DNA from: Ga0077527 sp964531455
GTDB lineage: Bacteria; Pseudomonadota; Gammaproteobacteria; Burkholderiales; SG8-41
Reading direction: 5' to 3'
Assembly: GCA_964531455.1 (NCBI GenBank)
Contig: CAZHFZ010000010.1
Location: 1-64,000 of the forward strand
DNA length: 64,000 nt
Shown in pieces: positions 23,871 to 32,148 of this stretch (position 1 is the first letter of the stretch; every line of letters starts with the position of its first letter). The notes under the pieces are model-generated. The model saw only the letters and a program-made list of their open reading frames with translations, did no database searches and was not told the DNA's origin. The translations under genes and the position numbers were made by a program.

Positions 23871-25079
23871 CTAACGTAGTTTGACCCAAGTGAGCGGGTC
23901 GAATGGCTTCCCTGCGTGACGCATCTCAAAGTATAGCCCCGATTCTGCATTGCCGCCGCTGTTGCCCACCGTGGCAATGGTGTCGCCGCCGCGGATGACT
24001 TCACCGACTTGTTTCAATAATGCTTCAGCATTGGCGTACAAGGTCATGTAGCTGTCTCCGTGATCAATGATCAGCAGATTGCCGAAGCCGCGCAGCCAGT
24101 CGGCGTAAACCACGCGGCCGCCCGCAACAGCTTTGACACCATCACCGGACTTGGCGGCAATGAATACGCCTTTCCAGGTAATTCCGCCGTCTGAACGTGG
24201 ACTGCCAAACCGGCCTCCAAGTTCCCCGCGAACTGGTAATGCCAGCGTACCGCGCGTGGCGGCGAAAGCACCGCCTCCGGTATCTGCTGGCAAAGCTTCG
24301 TTGCGGGGACGGGGTTTGCCGCCGGAAGCCGGTTTTTGCGTCCGCTGCGGCTGTTGTTGCACCAGCCTGGATAATTGTTCGATCAGGCGGCCCAGCCGGT
24401 TCTCATTATTCTGCATGACGCGGATTTGCTGCTGCTGGGCGCGGATGTCACGGGAAACCTTGGTCAACACGTCCGAGCGGGCGCGTTTTTCGCGTTCCAG
24501 GCGTTTTTTCTGCGCCGTCTGATCCTGGGCGATACGCGTTATGGCCGCGGTTTCTTCCGCAATTTCGCGGGTTAACCGGTCGAGCTCTGCAAGGTTGGTG
24601 CGCAAGCCGTCCACCAGCTGCGCACGGGCACGTGCAATGTAGGCGAGGTAGTGCAGCTGGCGCGCCATTTCATTGGGATTTTCCCGGGCCAGCACCAGCC
24701 GCAGTGCATCCGGTTCGCCTTGCTGGTATTGCCGGCGCAGCATGCGGCCTAGCAGTTCCTGTTGCGCCTGCATGCTTGACTTGGTTTCCTGGGAAGACTT
24801 GCGCAGCGAGCCGAGCTTGGCGCCAGCATCGCGCGCCTGACGATTCAGGTCGCGCAGTTCGCGGTTGGCTTCGGAGATGGCCTGTTCGGATTCGCGCAGC
24901 GCGTCTGAGGCTTCGCTTTTTGTTTCCTCGGCCGCAGCGAGTTTTTTCTGCATCGCCGAAATGCGCCCGCGCAGCTCCTGCAGCTCATCCTGGGCCTGTG
25001 TTGCCGTGGTTGCCGCCGCGCTGGCGATTGCCGGGGCGAACGCCAGCGCAAGGATCAATAAATGCGCAGTGCGGGTCAC
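23871..25079 (-). CDS. envC: EnvC-like murein hydrolase activator
   Basis: 402-residue periplasmic protein with a signal peptide (MTRTAHLLILALAFAPAIAS), a long coiled coil (about 25-245) and a C-terminal LytM/M23 domain (about 285-402). The catalytic HxxxD and HxH zinc ligands are absent: WKGVFIAAKSGDGV and DHGDSYMTLYANAE stand in their place, as in E. coli EnvC. It should therefore activate amidases at the septum and not cut murein itself. It starts at a GTG overlapping the gpmI stop (GTGA). Confidence 0.9.
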   Translation of the reverse strand: MTRTAHLLILALAFAPAIASAAATTATQAQDELQELRGRISAMQKKLAAAEETKSEASDALRESEQAISEANRELRDLNRQARDAGAKLGSLRKSSQETKSSMQAQQELLGRMLRRQYQQGEPDALRLVLARENPNEMARQLHYLAYIARARAQLVDGLRTNLAELDRLTREIAEETAAITRIAQDQTAQKKRLEREKRARSDVLTKVSRDIRAQQQQIRVMQNNENRLGRLIEQLSRLVQQQPQRTQKPASGGKPRPRNEALPADTGGGAFAATRGTLALPVRGELGGRFGSPRSDGGITWKGVFIAAKSGDGVKAVAGGRVVYADWLRGFGNLLIIDHGDSYMTLYANAEALLKQVGEVIRGGDTIATVGNSGGNAESGLYFEMRHAGKPFDPLTWVKLR

Positions 25080-26611
25080 GCAAACTCGAGAAGCGACCGT
25101 CCGGTCATCCCGGCGGGTTTGGGCAGGCCCATCATCGCCAGCAGCGTTGGGGCGACGTCCTGAAGTGCCCCACCCTCTGCGATACTGGCTTTGCGGCCGA
25201 TGTACAGCAGCGGCACCAGATTCAGCGTGTGCGCGGTGTGCGGCTGCTGCGACTCTGCGTCGCGCATGGTTTCAGCGTTGCCGTGGTCAGCGGTGATCAG
25301 TACTTCGCCGCCACATTCGCGCATGGCTTCGACGGCGCGGCCGATACATTCATCGAGCACTTCAATCGCACGGGTCGCAGCGTCAAGGTTGCCGGTGTGG
25401 CCGACCATGTCGCCATTGGCAAAGTTGCAGATGATTGCGCTGTATTGGCGAGTTTTTATGGCGGCCACCAGCTTGTCGGTGACTTCGCGCGCGCTCATTT
25501 CCGGCTGCAGATCATAGGTCGCAACCTTGGGTGAAGGCACCATGATCCGGTCTTCCCCGGCGTACGGCGTTTCAACGCCGCCATTAAAAAAGTAAGTGAC
25601 GTGGGCATACTTTTCAGTTTCGGCGATGCGCAGCTGCTTCAGCCCCTGCTTGGCGAGGTATTCGCCGAAGCCGTCGCGGATCTGCTGCGGTCCGAATGCG
25701 GCAGGAATCCGGGCGAAGTCCTCGCCGTAACTGGTCAGCGTGCAGTAATACCCGGGCTTCGGCGTGCGCTTGCGCGGGAAGCCGGAAAACCGGGCATCGG
25801 TCAGGGCGGTGGTCATCTGGCGCGCGCGATCAGAACGGAAATTCATGAAGATCACCGCATCGCCGTCTTGCATCGCGACCGGTTGTGCGCCTGCCGGCAC
25901 GATGGCGGTGGCTTTAACGAATTCATCTGTTTCATTGCGCGCATACGCTGCGCGCAGGCCGGCCACTGCGTCCGGCGCGGTATATGCGCTTTCCCCAGCC
26001 GTAATCAGGTCGTAGGCTGTCTGCACACGTTCCCAGCGCTGGTCGCGGTCCATTGCGAAATAACGGCCGCAGATTGATGCGATTCGCGCATTGCCCAATG
26101 CCCGGCACTTTTCCTCAAGCGCCTTCAGCGAAGCTTCGGCGCTTTGCGGGGGCGTGTCGCGACCGTCCAGGAATGCATGCACATATACTTTTTTCGCGCC
26201 GCCTTTGGCCGCGAGGTCGAGCAGAGCGTGTATCTGTGATTCGTGGCTGTGCACGCCGCCCGGGGACAGCAGACCGAGCACATGCAGTGCTCCGCTGCCG
26301 GCGGTCTTGATCAGTGTGCCGAGAACAGGATTGGTTGCGAATTCGCCGGTTTCGATCGCATGCTCGATCTTGGTGTAATCCTGATAAACCACGCGGCCGG
26401 CGCCGATGTTCATGTGACCGACTTCGGAGTTGCCCATTTGCAGCGCCGGGAGCCCCACCCATTTTTCGGAGGCATCAATGATGGTGTGCGGGCAGGTTTT
26501 CCAAAGTACGTTCCAGTGCGGTTTGCGCGCCTGGCAGATGGCGTTGTCATCACAGGCTTCGCGGTGTCCGAAACCGTCAAGGATGATCAGCAGGGAGGGG
26601 GTTATGTTCAT
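25076..26611 (-). CDS. gpmI: Cofactor-independent phosphoglycerate mutase
   Basis: Interconverts 3- and 2-phosphoglycerate in glycolysis and gluconeogenesis with two manganese ions. The 511-residue length is typical. Motifs: LIILDGFGHRE (metal aspartate), the phosphoserine segment GNSEVGHMNIGAGRVV, HAFLDGRDTPP, FNFRSDRARQ-type sequence as NFRSDRARQMT, YFFNGGVETPY and ITADHGNAETM. It heads the gpmI-envC-ctpA operon and is divergent from an ArsR-type regulator. Confidence 0.96.
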   Translation of the reverse strand: MNITPSLLIILDGFGHREACDDNAICQARKPHWNVLWKTCPHTIIDASEKWVGLPALQMGNSEVGHMNIGAGRVVYQDYTKIEHAIETGEFATNPVLGTLIKTAGSGALHVLGLLSPGGVHSHESQIHALLDLAAKGGAKKVYVHAFLDGRDTPPQSAEASLKALEEKCRALGNARIASICGRYFAMDRDQRWERVQTAYDLITAGESAYTAPDAVAGLRAAYARNETDEFVKATAIVPAGAQPVAMQDGDAVIFMNFRSDRARQMTTALTDARFSGFPRKRTPKPGYYCTLTSYGEDFARIPAAFGPQQIRDGFGEYLAKQGLKQLRIAETEKYAHVTYFFNGGVETPYAGEDRIMVPSPKVATYDLQPEMSAREVTDKLVAAIKTRQYSAIICNFANGDMVGHTGNLDAATRAIEVLDECIGRAVEAMRECGGEVLITADHGNAETMRDAESQQPHTAHTLNLVPLLYIGRKASIAEGGALQDVAPTLLAMMGLPKPAGMTGRSLLEFA

Positions 26612-26620
26612 GATTTTAAT

Positions 26621-26654
26621 GAATTATTCGGCATGCTCTGATAAAGTATAATTC
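26621..26654. promoter_or_regulatory. Divergent gpmI/arsR promoter with a spaced dyad
   Basis: GAATTAT (26621-26627) and ATAATTC (26648-26654) are exact reverse complements 20 bp apart. The right half contains a plus-strand -10 TATAAT (26647-26652) for the ArsR-type gene, and a minus-strand TATACT overlaps it, facing gpmI. The dyad could be an autoregulatory operator; this is inference from position and symmetry. Confidence 0.4.
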
Positions 26655-26694
26655 TAATCCATTTCAACTGGCCTGAGTGCATCAGGGTGCCGAC

Positions 26695-27021
26695 ATGAAC
26701 AATGCCGTTGCGTTGCGCGAACAATTGCTGAAAAAGCAGGAGCATATTGACCAGGCTTCGCGTGCCTTGAAGGCCATGGCGCATCCCTTGCGGTTAAAAA
26801 TCCTTTGCATACTGGGTCCGGAAGAATTGAGTGTGCAGGAAATCGTCGACTGCGTCGGCACTTCCCAGAGCAACATTTCCCAGCATCTCGCCATCCTTCG
26901 CGAAAAGGGCGTGCTGCGTACCCGCAAGGATGCCAACCGGGTGTTTTACCGAATCGGCGACGAACGGATGCTGACACTGATCGGCATGATGCGTGACGTG
27001 TTCTGCGGCTCCGAAGACTGA
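26695..27021 (+). CDS. ArsR-family winged-helix regulator
   Basis: 108-residue transcription factor with RALKAMAHPLRLKILCIL, recognition helix segment GTSQSNISQHLAILREKG and a wing VLRTRKDANRVFYRIGD. Two cysteines lie in the DNA-binding half (LCIL and VDCVG) and one near the end (VFCGSED). No classic CxC metal site is present, so the signal is unclear; redox or sulfide sensing is possible. A GTG at 26677 is an alternative start. It precedes the PglL-like gene by 48 bp, with a rhodanese and a glutaredoxin further downstream. Confidence 0.85.
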   Translation: MNNAVALREQLLKKQEHIDQASRALKAMAHPLRLKILCILGPEELSVQEIVDCVGTSQSNISQHLAILREKGVLRTRKDANRVFYRIGDERMLTLIGMMRDVFCGSED

Positions 27022-27069
27022 GGCGCCGCGCTGTTTTCCCCGCGCCGTGATGGCTTTCCGGCGCATTCC

Positions 27070-28827
27070 ATGACTGTTTCCAAAGTGCCTTTTTTTGCGC
27101 GCTTCGCCCTGTTGTGCACGGCGCTGCTGTGTGCGATACCGTTTCTCCAGCCCTATCACCGCAATCCGCTGACCGCGTTTTATTCGGAATGGTTTGCGAT
27201 TGCGCTCGGCCTTGGCGTGGCGACGGTGTTGTTGAGTCGCAGGGCCTGGGCGCCGGCAGAGATGCCGTGGGTGGCACTGTCCCCGCTTGCACTGGCGCTG
27301 CTGCTGGTCGCGCATGGTTTGCTTGGATGGTCCCCGTATCTGGGTTCGGCTCTGAGCGCTGCGCTGGTGCTGATCTGGGCCGCGCTTTTGGTTGTGGCAG
27401 TCCGTGCGCTGGTCAGGCTCAGCAGTCTCCATGCAGTGCTCCAGATTGTTGCTGCCGGGATAGCGGTCGGCGCGCTGCTGAGTGCGCTGGTCGGTTGCCT
27501 GCAACACGCACAACTTGCGACGCTGGTTGATTCGCTGGTGGCACGAACTACAGGCGCTGCCATCTTCGGCAACCTGGCGCAGGCCAATCACTTCGCTTCG
27601 TATACGGCTCTGGGGTTGCTGGCGCTGGCCTATCTGCATTTGCGCAGCCGCATCGGGCTCGTCGTGCTCGTACTGTCATCGGCGCCGATGCTGTTCGTGC
27701 TGGGGCTCTCCGGGTCCCGCACCGCTGCGCTGTACCTGCTGACGTCGTTTGCGCTTGCCGCATGGTTCCGGTGGCGCACCAATGATGAGGCCATGCGGCG
27801 ACTGTTTCTCGTTTGCGCCTGTTATTTTTTTGGGTATTGCCTGATGCAGATTGGCGTGGGCGCGGGCTTGTTCCGTGTCGATGCGCGTTATTCAGTGACT
27901 GCAGTGGAAAGGATTGCCACCGGCGGGGCGAGCCTCAGCGACCGGATTTCATTGTGGCAATCCGCTTGGGCGATTTTTCTCGGCCAGCCACTGACGGGAT
28001 CGGGTTGGGGCACGTTTGCCCTGCATACTTTTGAACGTGCCGGGGACGTTTTTCCGGCGGGTGGCTACCAGCTTTATCACAACGCGCACAACCTGGTGTT
28101 TCACCTGCTCGCAGAAACCGGCCTCGCCGGTATCGCCTGCGCGGGATTGCCCTTGCTCGCGGCAATCCGGTTTGGTTCCCTGCAAAGCGATACGCGTCCC
28201 GAGTTGTGGCTGATTGTTGCTGCGGCTGCTGTGCTCCTGCTGCACAGCCTGCTTGAATACCCGCTCTGGTATGCCTATTTTCTCGGCCTGGCAGCACTGC
28301 TGCTGGGGGTCGCGCCGTTGCGGGTGCACGCACTCAGGTTGTCCCGCTACTGGCAATGGATTGTGCTGGCAATGCTCTGTATCGGCGCGGTCAACCTGTC
28401 GGCGCTATGGCTGGACTATCGCCGTTTCGAGAGCCTGTTCCGGTCGCAGCACCATGCTCTTTATCCCCATCAAATTGCCGAGGTGATGATGCGCACCCAT
28501 CAGAACCTGCTGCTGCGGCCCTACGCTGAAGTCGCCATGGCATTGCCGATGACACTTGACGAGGCGGGGCTTGAACGGCAACTGTATATGAATGGCCGGG
28601 CGTTGCGTTTTGTTCCCGACGCAACACTGGTCTATCGCCAGGTGCTGTTGCTGGCGCTGGCGGACCGCCTGCCGGAAGCGCAGCAACTGCTTTTGCAGGC
28701 GCGGCATGCCTATCCGGCGCCGCCGCCGGCGTTTGAAAGGGATCTGGCGCGACTCGCGCAGGCACAGCCGGCACGTTTCCGTCCTCTGTTAGAATCTGCA
28801 CCTCGTCGCGCCGCGGCGCACCCTTGA
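27070..28827 (+). CDS. pglL: PglL-like O-oligosaccharyltransferase (Wzy_C family)
   Basis: 585-residue polytopic membrane enzyme with about 12 hydrophobic helices. The Wzy_C core includes GNLAQANHFASY, GLSGSRTAALYLL, the large periplasmic loop with GSGWGTFALHTF and YHNAHNLVFHLLAETG, and then HSLLEYPLWYAYFLG, which is typical of the PglL subgroup. A C-terminal soluble tail of about 120 residues follows. PglL enzymes move lipid-linked glycans onto serine or threonine of secreted proteins, often pilins. An MSHA pilin locus lies 5 kb downstream. A plain O-antigen ligase is the alternative. Confidence 0.8.
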   Translation: MTVSKVPFFARFALLCTALLCAIPFLQPYHRNPLTAFYSEWFAIALGLGVATVLLSRRAWAPAEMPWVALSPLALALLLVAHGLLGWSPYLGSALSAALVLIWAALLVVAVRALVRLSSLHAVLQIVAAGIAVGALLSALVGCLQHAQLATLVDSLVARTTGAAIFGNLAQANHFASYTALGLLALAYLHLRSRIGLVVLVLSSAPMLFVLGLSGSRTAALYLLTSFALAAWFRWRTNDEAMRRLFLVCACYFFGYCLMQIGVGAGLFRVDARYSVTAVERIATGGASLSDRISLWQSAWAIFLGQPLTGSGWGTFALHTFERAGDVFPAGGYQLYHNAHNLVFHLLAETGLAGIACAGLPLLAAIRFGSLQSDTRPELWLIVAAAAVLLLHSLLEYPLWYAYFLGLAALLLGVAPLRVHALRLSRYWQWIVLAMLCIGAVNLSALWLDYRRFESLFRSQHHALYPHQIAEVMMRTHQNLLLRPYAEVAMALPMTLDEAGLERQLYMNGRALRFVPDATLVYRQVLLLALADRLPEAQQLLLQARHAYPAPPPAFERDLARLAQAQPARFRPLLESAPRRAAAHP

Positions 28828-28838
28828 CCAGAGTATTG

Positions 28839-29273
28839 ATGGAATCCTTTTTCGCATATCTTCAGAAAAGCCCGTACAACATGATGTTGTTCGGCGGTGC
28901 CATTGCCAGCGGCGCGCTATTGCTGTGGCCCTTGCTGATGCGTCCGTTTCGCGCGGGCAGCGAAGTCAGCGCTTTTGAAGCCGTGCAGTTGATCAACCGC
29001 AAGGACGCGGTGGTGATTGACGTGCGCGATATCGGCGAGTTCGAGGCCGGGCATGTTTCCGGTGCCAAACATGTTCCGGAGGCGCAGATTGCCGAGCGCA
29101 TCAAGGAACTGGAGAAATTCAAGGATCGCCCGGTCATCATGATCTGCCGTTCAGGAGCGCGTTCAGGCTCTGCGGTGAAGATCCTGCGCAACAACGGATT
29201 CACCGAGGCGGTGAATCTGGGGGGCGGCATTGGCGCCTGGCAACAGGCCGGCATGCCGTTGCAGAAAAAATAA
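28839..29273 (+). CDS. Membrane-anchored rhodanese-like protein
   Basis: 144-residue protein with one N-terminal membrane segment (FGGAIASGALLLWPLLM) and a single rhodanese domain. The active-site loop is CRSGARSG, preceded by DVRDIGEFEAGHVSGA, resembling YibN. It may transfer sulfane sulfur at the membrane. A TTG at 28824 overlapping pglL is an alternative start; ATG 28839 gives the YibN-like length. It begins a run with grxC and secB, an order common in proteobacteria. Confidence 0.88.
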   Translation: MESFFAYLQKSPYNMMLFGGAIASGALLLWPLLMRPFRAGSEVSAFEAVQLINRKDAVVIDVRDIGEFEAGHVSGAKHVPEAQIAERIKELEKFKDRPVIMICRSGARSGSAVKILRNNGFTEAVNLGGGIGAWQQAGMPLQKK

Positions 29274-29292
29274 CCGCGACGAAGAAAAAGAC

Positions 29293-29550
29293 ATGGCGAA
29301 AATCCGCATGTATTCCACCCAGGTGTGCCCGTACTGCCAGATGGCGGAGCGGTTGTTGCGCAGCAAGGGTGTTGCCGAAATCGAGAAAATTCTTATCGAC
29401 AAGGATCCGGCTCAGCGTGCGGAGATGATGGAAAAAACCGGCCGCCGTACGGTGCCGCAGATTTACATTGGCGAAACCCACGTCGGCGGCTACGACGATC
29501 TCGCCGCCCTCGACCGGGCCGGCGGGCTTGACCCGCTGCTTGCGGCCTGA
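29293..29550 (+). CDS. grxC: Glutaredoxin 3
   Basis: 85-residue dithiol glutaredoxin with active site C12-P-Y-C15, the TVPQIYI cis-proline segment and the glutathione-binding HVGGYDDLAALD. It reduces disulfides and mixed disulfides using glutathione in the cytoplasm. An open frame upstream to 29230 overlaps the rhodanese gene and lacks family sequence, so ATG 29293 is used. It lies between the rhodanese and secB genes. Confidence 0.95.
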   Translation: MAKIRMYSTQVCPYCQMAERLLRSKGVAEIEKILIDKDPAQRAEMMEKTGRRTVPQIYIGETHVGGYDDLAALDRAGGLDPLLAA

Positions 29551-29572
29551 AAACTTCACAGGAATATTTGCA

Positions 29573-30043
29573 ATGAGCGAACAGCAGCAACCGCAATTCA
29601 CGATCGAAAAGATCTATCTCAAGGATCTGTCGCTGGAAATTCCCAATGCGCCGCAGATTTTCCTGCAACTGGAAAACCCGCAGATTGAAATCAGCGTCCA
29701 TAACGGCGCTGCCGCACTGGACCAGCCCGCCGGCCTTTACGAGGCAGTGTTGACGGTTACGGTTACTGCCAAGCTCAAGGACAAGACGGTTTTTCTGGTC
29801 GAAGCCGCACAGGCCGGCATTTTCCGCATCCTCAACCTGCCGGCGAGCGAGACCGATGCAGTGCTCGGTGTGCTGTGTCCGAATGCGCTGCTGCCCTATG
29901 CACGCGAGGCAGTGTCCAGCCTGCTGATCCGCGCCGGCTTCCCGCCTGTCGTGTTGCAGCACATGAGTTTTGATGCCGCGTATCAGGAACGGATGCGCCA
30001 GTTGCAGCAGGAACAGGCCGCGCCCGCGGGCGCCGCCAACTGA
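29573..30043 (+). CDS. secB: SecB protein-export chaperone
   Basis: 156-residue tetrameric chaperone that keeps preproteins unfolded and hands them to SecA. It has the conserved FTIEKIYLKDLSLEIPNAP, a beta-strand with ENPQIEISV, and the helical C-terminal half with LCPNALLPYAREAVSSLL and GFPPVVLQ. The Q/A-rich tail lacks a strong zinc-binding-type SecA contact. The gene precedes an SH3 protein and gpsA, the usual proteobacterial neighbourhood. Confidence 0.96.
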   Translation: MSEQQQPQFTIEKIYLKDLSLEIPNAPQIFLQLENPQIEISVHNGAAALDQPAGLYEAVLTVTVTAKLKDKTVFLVEAAQAGIFRILNLPASETDAVLGVLCPNALLPYAREAVSSLLIRAGFPPVVLQHMSFDAAYQERMRQLQQEQAAPAGAAN

Positions 30044-30053
30044 AGCACACGCC

Positions 30054-30497
30054 ATGCGCCGTCTGCTCACCGCAGTTGCGCTGGCACCCGCGCTGATCGC
30101 CGTTTCCGCGGCAGGCGCCGATTTTCGCTCGGCGGCTGAGGCCGCTGTTGTGTTGTACGACGCGCCATCCACCAAATCACGCAAGGTGTTCATCGTCAAT
30201 CGCGGTTATCCGCTTGAGGTCGTGGTGCAGGTTGAAGGCTGGGTGAAGGTGCGCGACGCAACCGGAGCGCTATCCTGGGCTGAATCCAAAGCGCTTGATA
30301 ATTCCCGTAACGTCCTGGTGCGGGCCCCGGCCGTGACCCTGCGCCAGAAGCCGGCCGAGGATGCGCCATCGGTTGCTGAATTCCGGCGCGACGTGTTGCT
30401 GAGCGTGGTCGAGCCGGTCGCCAACGGCTGGATTCAGGTCCGGCATCGTGATGGCGCAACCGGATTCCTGCGCGCAGCGGACGTTTGGGGCGACTGA
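30054..30497 (+). CDS. Secreted bacterial SH3-domain protein
   Basis: 147-residue protein with a signal peptide (MRRLLTAVALAPALIAVSAAGA) and two SH3b-like repeats (about 28-80 and 90-145). Typical turns are VLYDAPSTKSRKVFIV, GWVKVRDATGALSWAE, VTLRQKPAED and GWIQVRHRDGATGFLRA. Such domains bind peptidoglycan or proteins in the envelope. The ATG is 10 bp after secB, and the stop precedes gpsA by 17 bp, so it belongs to the secB-gpsA operon. The exact role is unknown. Confidence 0.82.
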   Translation: MRRLLTAVALAPALIAVSAAGADFRSAAEAAVVLYDAPSTKSRKVFIVNRGYPLEVVVQVEGWVKVRDATGALSWAESKALDNSRNVLVRAPAVTLRQKPAEDAPSVAEFRRDVLLSVVEPVANGWIQVRHRDGATGFLRAADVWGD

Positions 30498-30514
30498 GTG
30501 CGTCCTCCGCGATC

Positions 30515-31525
30515 GTGAACATTGCCATACTCGGTGCCGGCGCCTGGGGCACCGCACTCGGCATCAATCTCAGTGCGACGCATGCCGTGACGTTGTGGGC
30601 GCGAGATCCGCAGCAGATCGAAGCGATGCAACGCAGCCGCAGCAACGAACGTTATCTTCCCGGACACTCATTGCCCGCTGCACTGGCTCTTGATGCGGAT
30701 GCCGGTCGTGCGCTGGCGGGGCGCGATTGCCTGATCGTTGCCGCAACAGTGGCCGGTTTACGTCCCGTGTTGCGCCTGATTCGCAATGCCGGCTGCAGGG
30801 CGCCGGTGATCTGGTTGTGCAAGGGTTTCGAACGACCTGATGCGCGGCTGCCCCACGAGGTTTTTGCCGAGGAGGCCGGCGGCAGTCCGGTTCGCTGCGC
30901 GGTGCTGTCAGGCCCCAGCTTTGCACAAGAGGTGGCTGCAGGCTTGCCGACTGCGCTGACGCTGGCGTCGACGGATCATGTTTTTGCCGCGGATACCGCG
31001 CATGCGTTTCACGGGCCGTCGCTGCGCGTGTATTCACATGACGATGTGATTGGCGTCGAAGTGGGAGGCGCGGTCAAGAATGTCATGGCGATTGCTGCCG
31101 GGGTTTGCGACGGACTGGGTCTGGGCCTGAATGCGCGTGCGGCGCTGATGACCCGCGGCCTTGCTGAAATGACTCGCCTTGGTGTTGCGCTCGGCGCACG
31201 CGCAGAGACCTTTACAGGCCTGGCCGGGATGGGCGATCTCATTCTGACCTGCACCGGTGACCTGTCGCGCAACCGTCGGGTCGGGCTTGCCATCGCTCGC
31301 GGCGAGGCGGTGGCCCGGACGCAGGCCAGCCTCGGGCATGTGGCCGAAGGCGTATTCACAGCGGCAGAAGTGCAGCGCCGGGCTCGCGCCTGCGGCATCG
31401 AAATGCCCATTACCGACGCCGTTTGCCGGGTGATTGATGCCCCCGGATCCGCTGCGACAGTGGTGCGCGAGTTGCTCGCTCGCAATGCCAAACCCGAACA
31501 CGGGTCTGCGAGTCGCCAGGCCTGA
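30515..31525 (+). CDS. gpsA: Glycerol-3-phosphate dehydrogenase [NAD(P)+]
   Basis: Makes sn-glycerol-3-phosphate from dihydroxyacetone phosphate for phospholipid synthesis. The 336-residue product begins NIAILGAGAWGTALG (Rossmann GxGxxG), then WLCKGFE, VLSGPSFAQEVA, the catalytic lysine segment VGGAVKNVMAIAAG and GMGDLILTCTGDLSRNR. GTG 30515 is chosen; a TTG at 30485 would overlap the previous gene and add 10 residues not seen in the family. It ends the secB operon, convergent with trmL. Confidence 0.95.
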   Translation: MNIAILGAGAWGTALGINLSATHAVTLWARDPQQIEAMQRSRSNERYLPGHSLPAALALDADAGRALAGRDCLIVAATVAGLRPVLRLIRNAGCRAPVIWLCKGFERPDARLPHEVFAEEAGGSPVRCAVLSGPSFAQEVAAGLPTALTLASTDHVFAADTAHAFHGPSLRVYSHDDVIGVEVGGAVKNVMAIAAGVCDGLGLGLNARAALMTRGLAEMTRLGVALGARAETFTGLAGMGDLILTCTGDLSRNRRVGLAIARGEAVARTQASLGHVAEGVFTAAEVQRRARACGIEMPITDAVCRVIDAPGSAATVVRELLARNAKPEHGSASRQA

Positions 31526-31543
31526 GCCTGTGATGGCGGCTGT

Positions 31544-32008
31544 TCAGGCGCCGCCGCGAAAACCGGCCTGACGCCATGCTTCGTAGGCCACGATGGCCAC
31601 TGCGTTGGCCAAGTTCAGGCTGCGGCTGTGTTCGCGCATCGGTAGCCGCAGTTGTCGGTCGGCGGGGAAAGTCCCGAGTACCGTTTGCGGCAAGCCGCGG
31701 GTTTCCGGCCCGAATACCAGCACGTCGTCTTCGGCGTAGTTCACGGTGTCGTAACGAGTGCTGCCGCGGGTTGTAATCGCGTAGAAGCGGCGCCGGCCGA
31801 GTGCTGCGAGGCAGGCGCTCCAGTCGTCATGGACCTGAAGCGCGGCGTGTTCGTGATAATCGAGCCCGGCACGGGCCAGTGTGCGGTCGTTCAGCGTATA
31901 ACCGAGCGGGCGCACCAGGTGCAGGCGGGCACCACAATTGGCGACGAGTCGAATGACATTGCCGGTATTGGGTGCGATCTCGGGTTCGTAGAGGACGATA
32001 TCAATCAT
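31544..32008 (-). CDS. trmL: tRNA (cytidine(34)-2'-O)-methyltransferase
   Basis: 154-residue SPOUT-class enzyme that 2'-O-methylates the wobble base of tRNA-Leu. Family blocks: IVLYEPEIAPNTGNVIRL, VRPLGYTLNDRTLARAGLDY, VFGPETRGLP and the knotted SAM-binding RSLNLANAVAIVAYEAW. An ATG at 32041 would add 11 basic residues, but ATG 32008 gives the normal family start MIDIVLYEP. It is convergent with gpsA and divergent from mshE. Confidence 0.92.
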   Translation of the reverse strand: MIDIVLYEPEIAPNTGNVIRLVANCGARLHLVRPLGYTLNDRTLARAGLDYHEHAALQVHDDWSACLAALGRRRFYAITTRGSTRYDTVNYAEDDVLVFGPETRGLPQTVLGTFPADRQLRLPMREHSRSLNLANAVAIVAYEAWRQAGFRGGA

Positions 32009-32034
32009 ATGGAACTTTCTCCCCCTTGCTTTGG

Positions 32035-32063
32035 TTGTCACCAGGGCCGGAAGGGGATATCCT
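32035..32063 (+). promoter_or_regulatory. mshE: Candidate mshE promoter
   Basis: TTGTCA (32035-32040), a 17-bp spacer and TATCCT (32058-32063) fit a sigma-70 promoter with 5/6 and 4/6 matches. The -10 hexamer lies inside the 25-bp element that is repeated upstream of the first pilin gene. Confidence 0.45.
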
Positions 32064-32081
32064 TAAATATCAATAACATGC
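32057..32081 (+). repeat. 25-bp pilus-locus element, copy 1
   Basis: The last 13-14 bases, TATCAATAACATGC (32068-32081), recur exactly at 35637-35650, and over 25 bp the two copies match at 21 positions. This copy lies 67 bp before mshE. Both copies are in intergenic DNA in front of pilus genes, which suggests a shared regulatory or promoter element. Confidence 0.65.
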
Positions 32082-32148
32082 GCGATGCGCGCAGATGCAG
32101 GGCAACGGCAATGGTTGGCGTGCCCGGCATCATTTTGAGCGAAACTCT

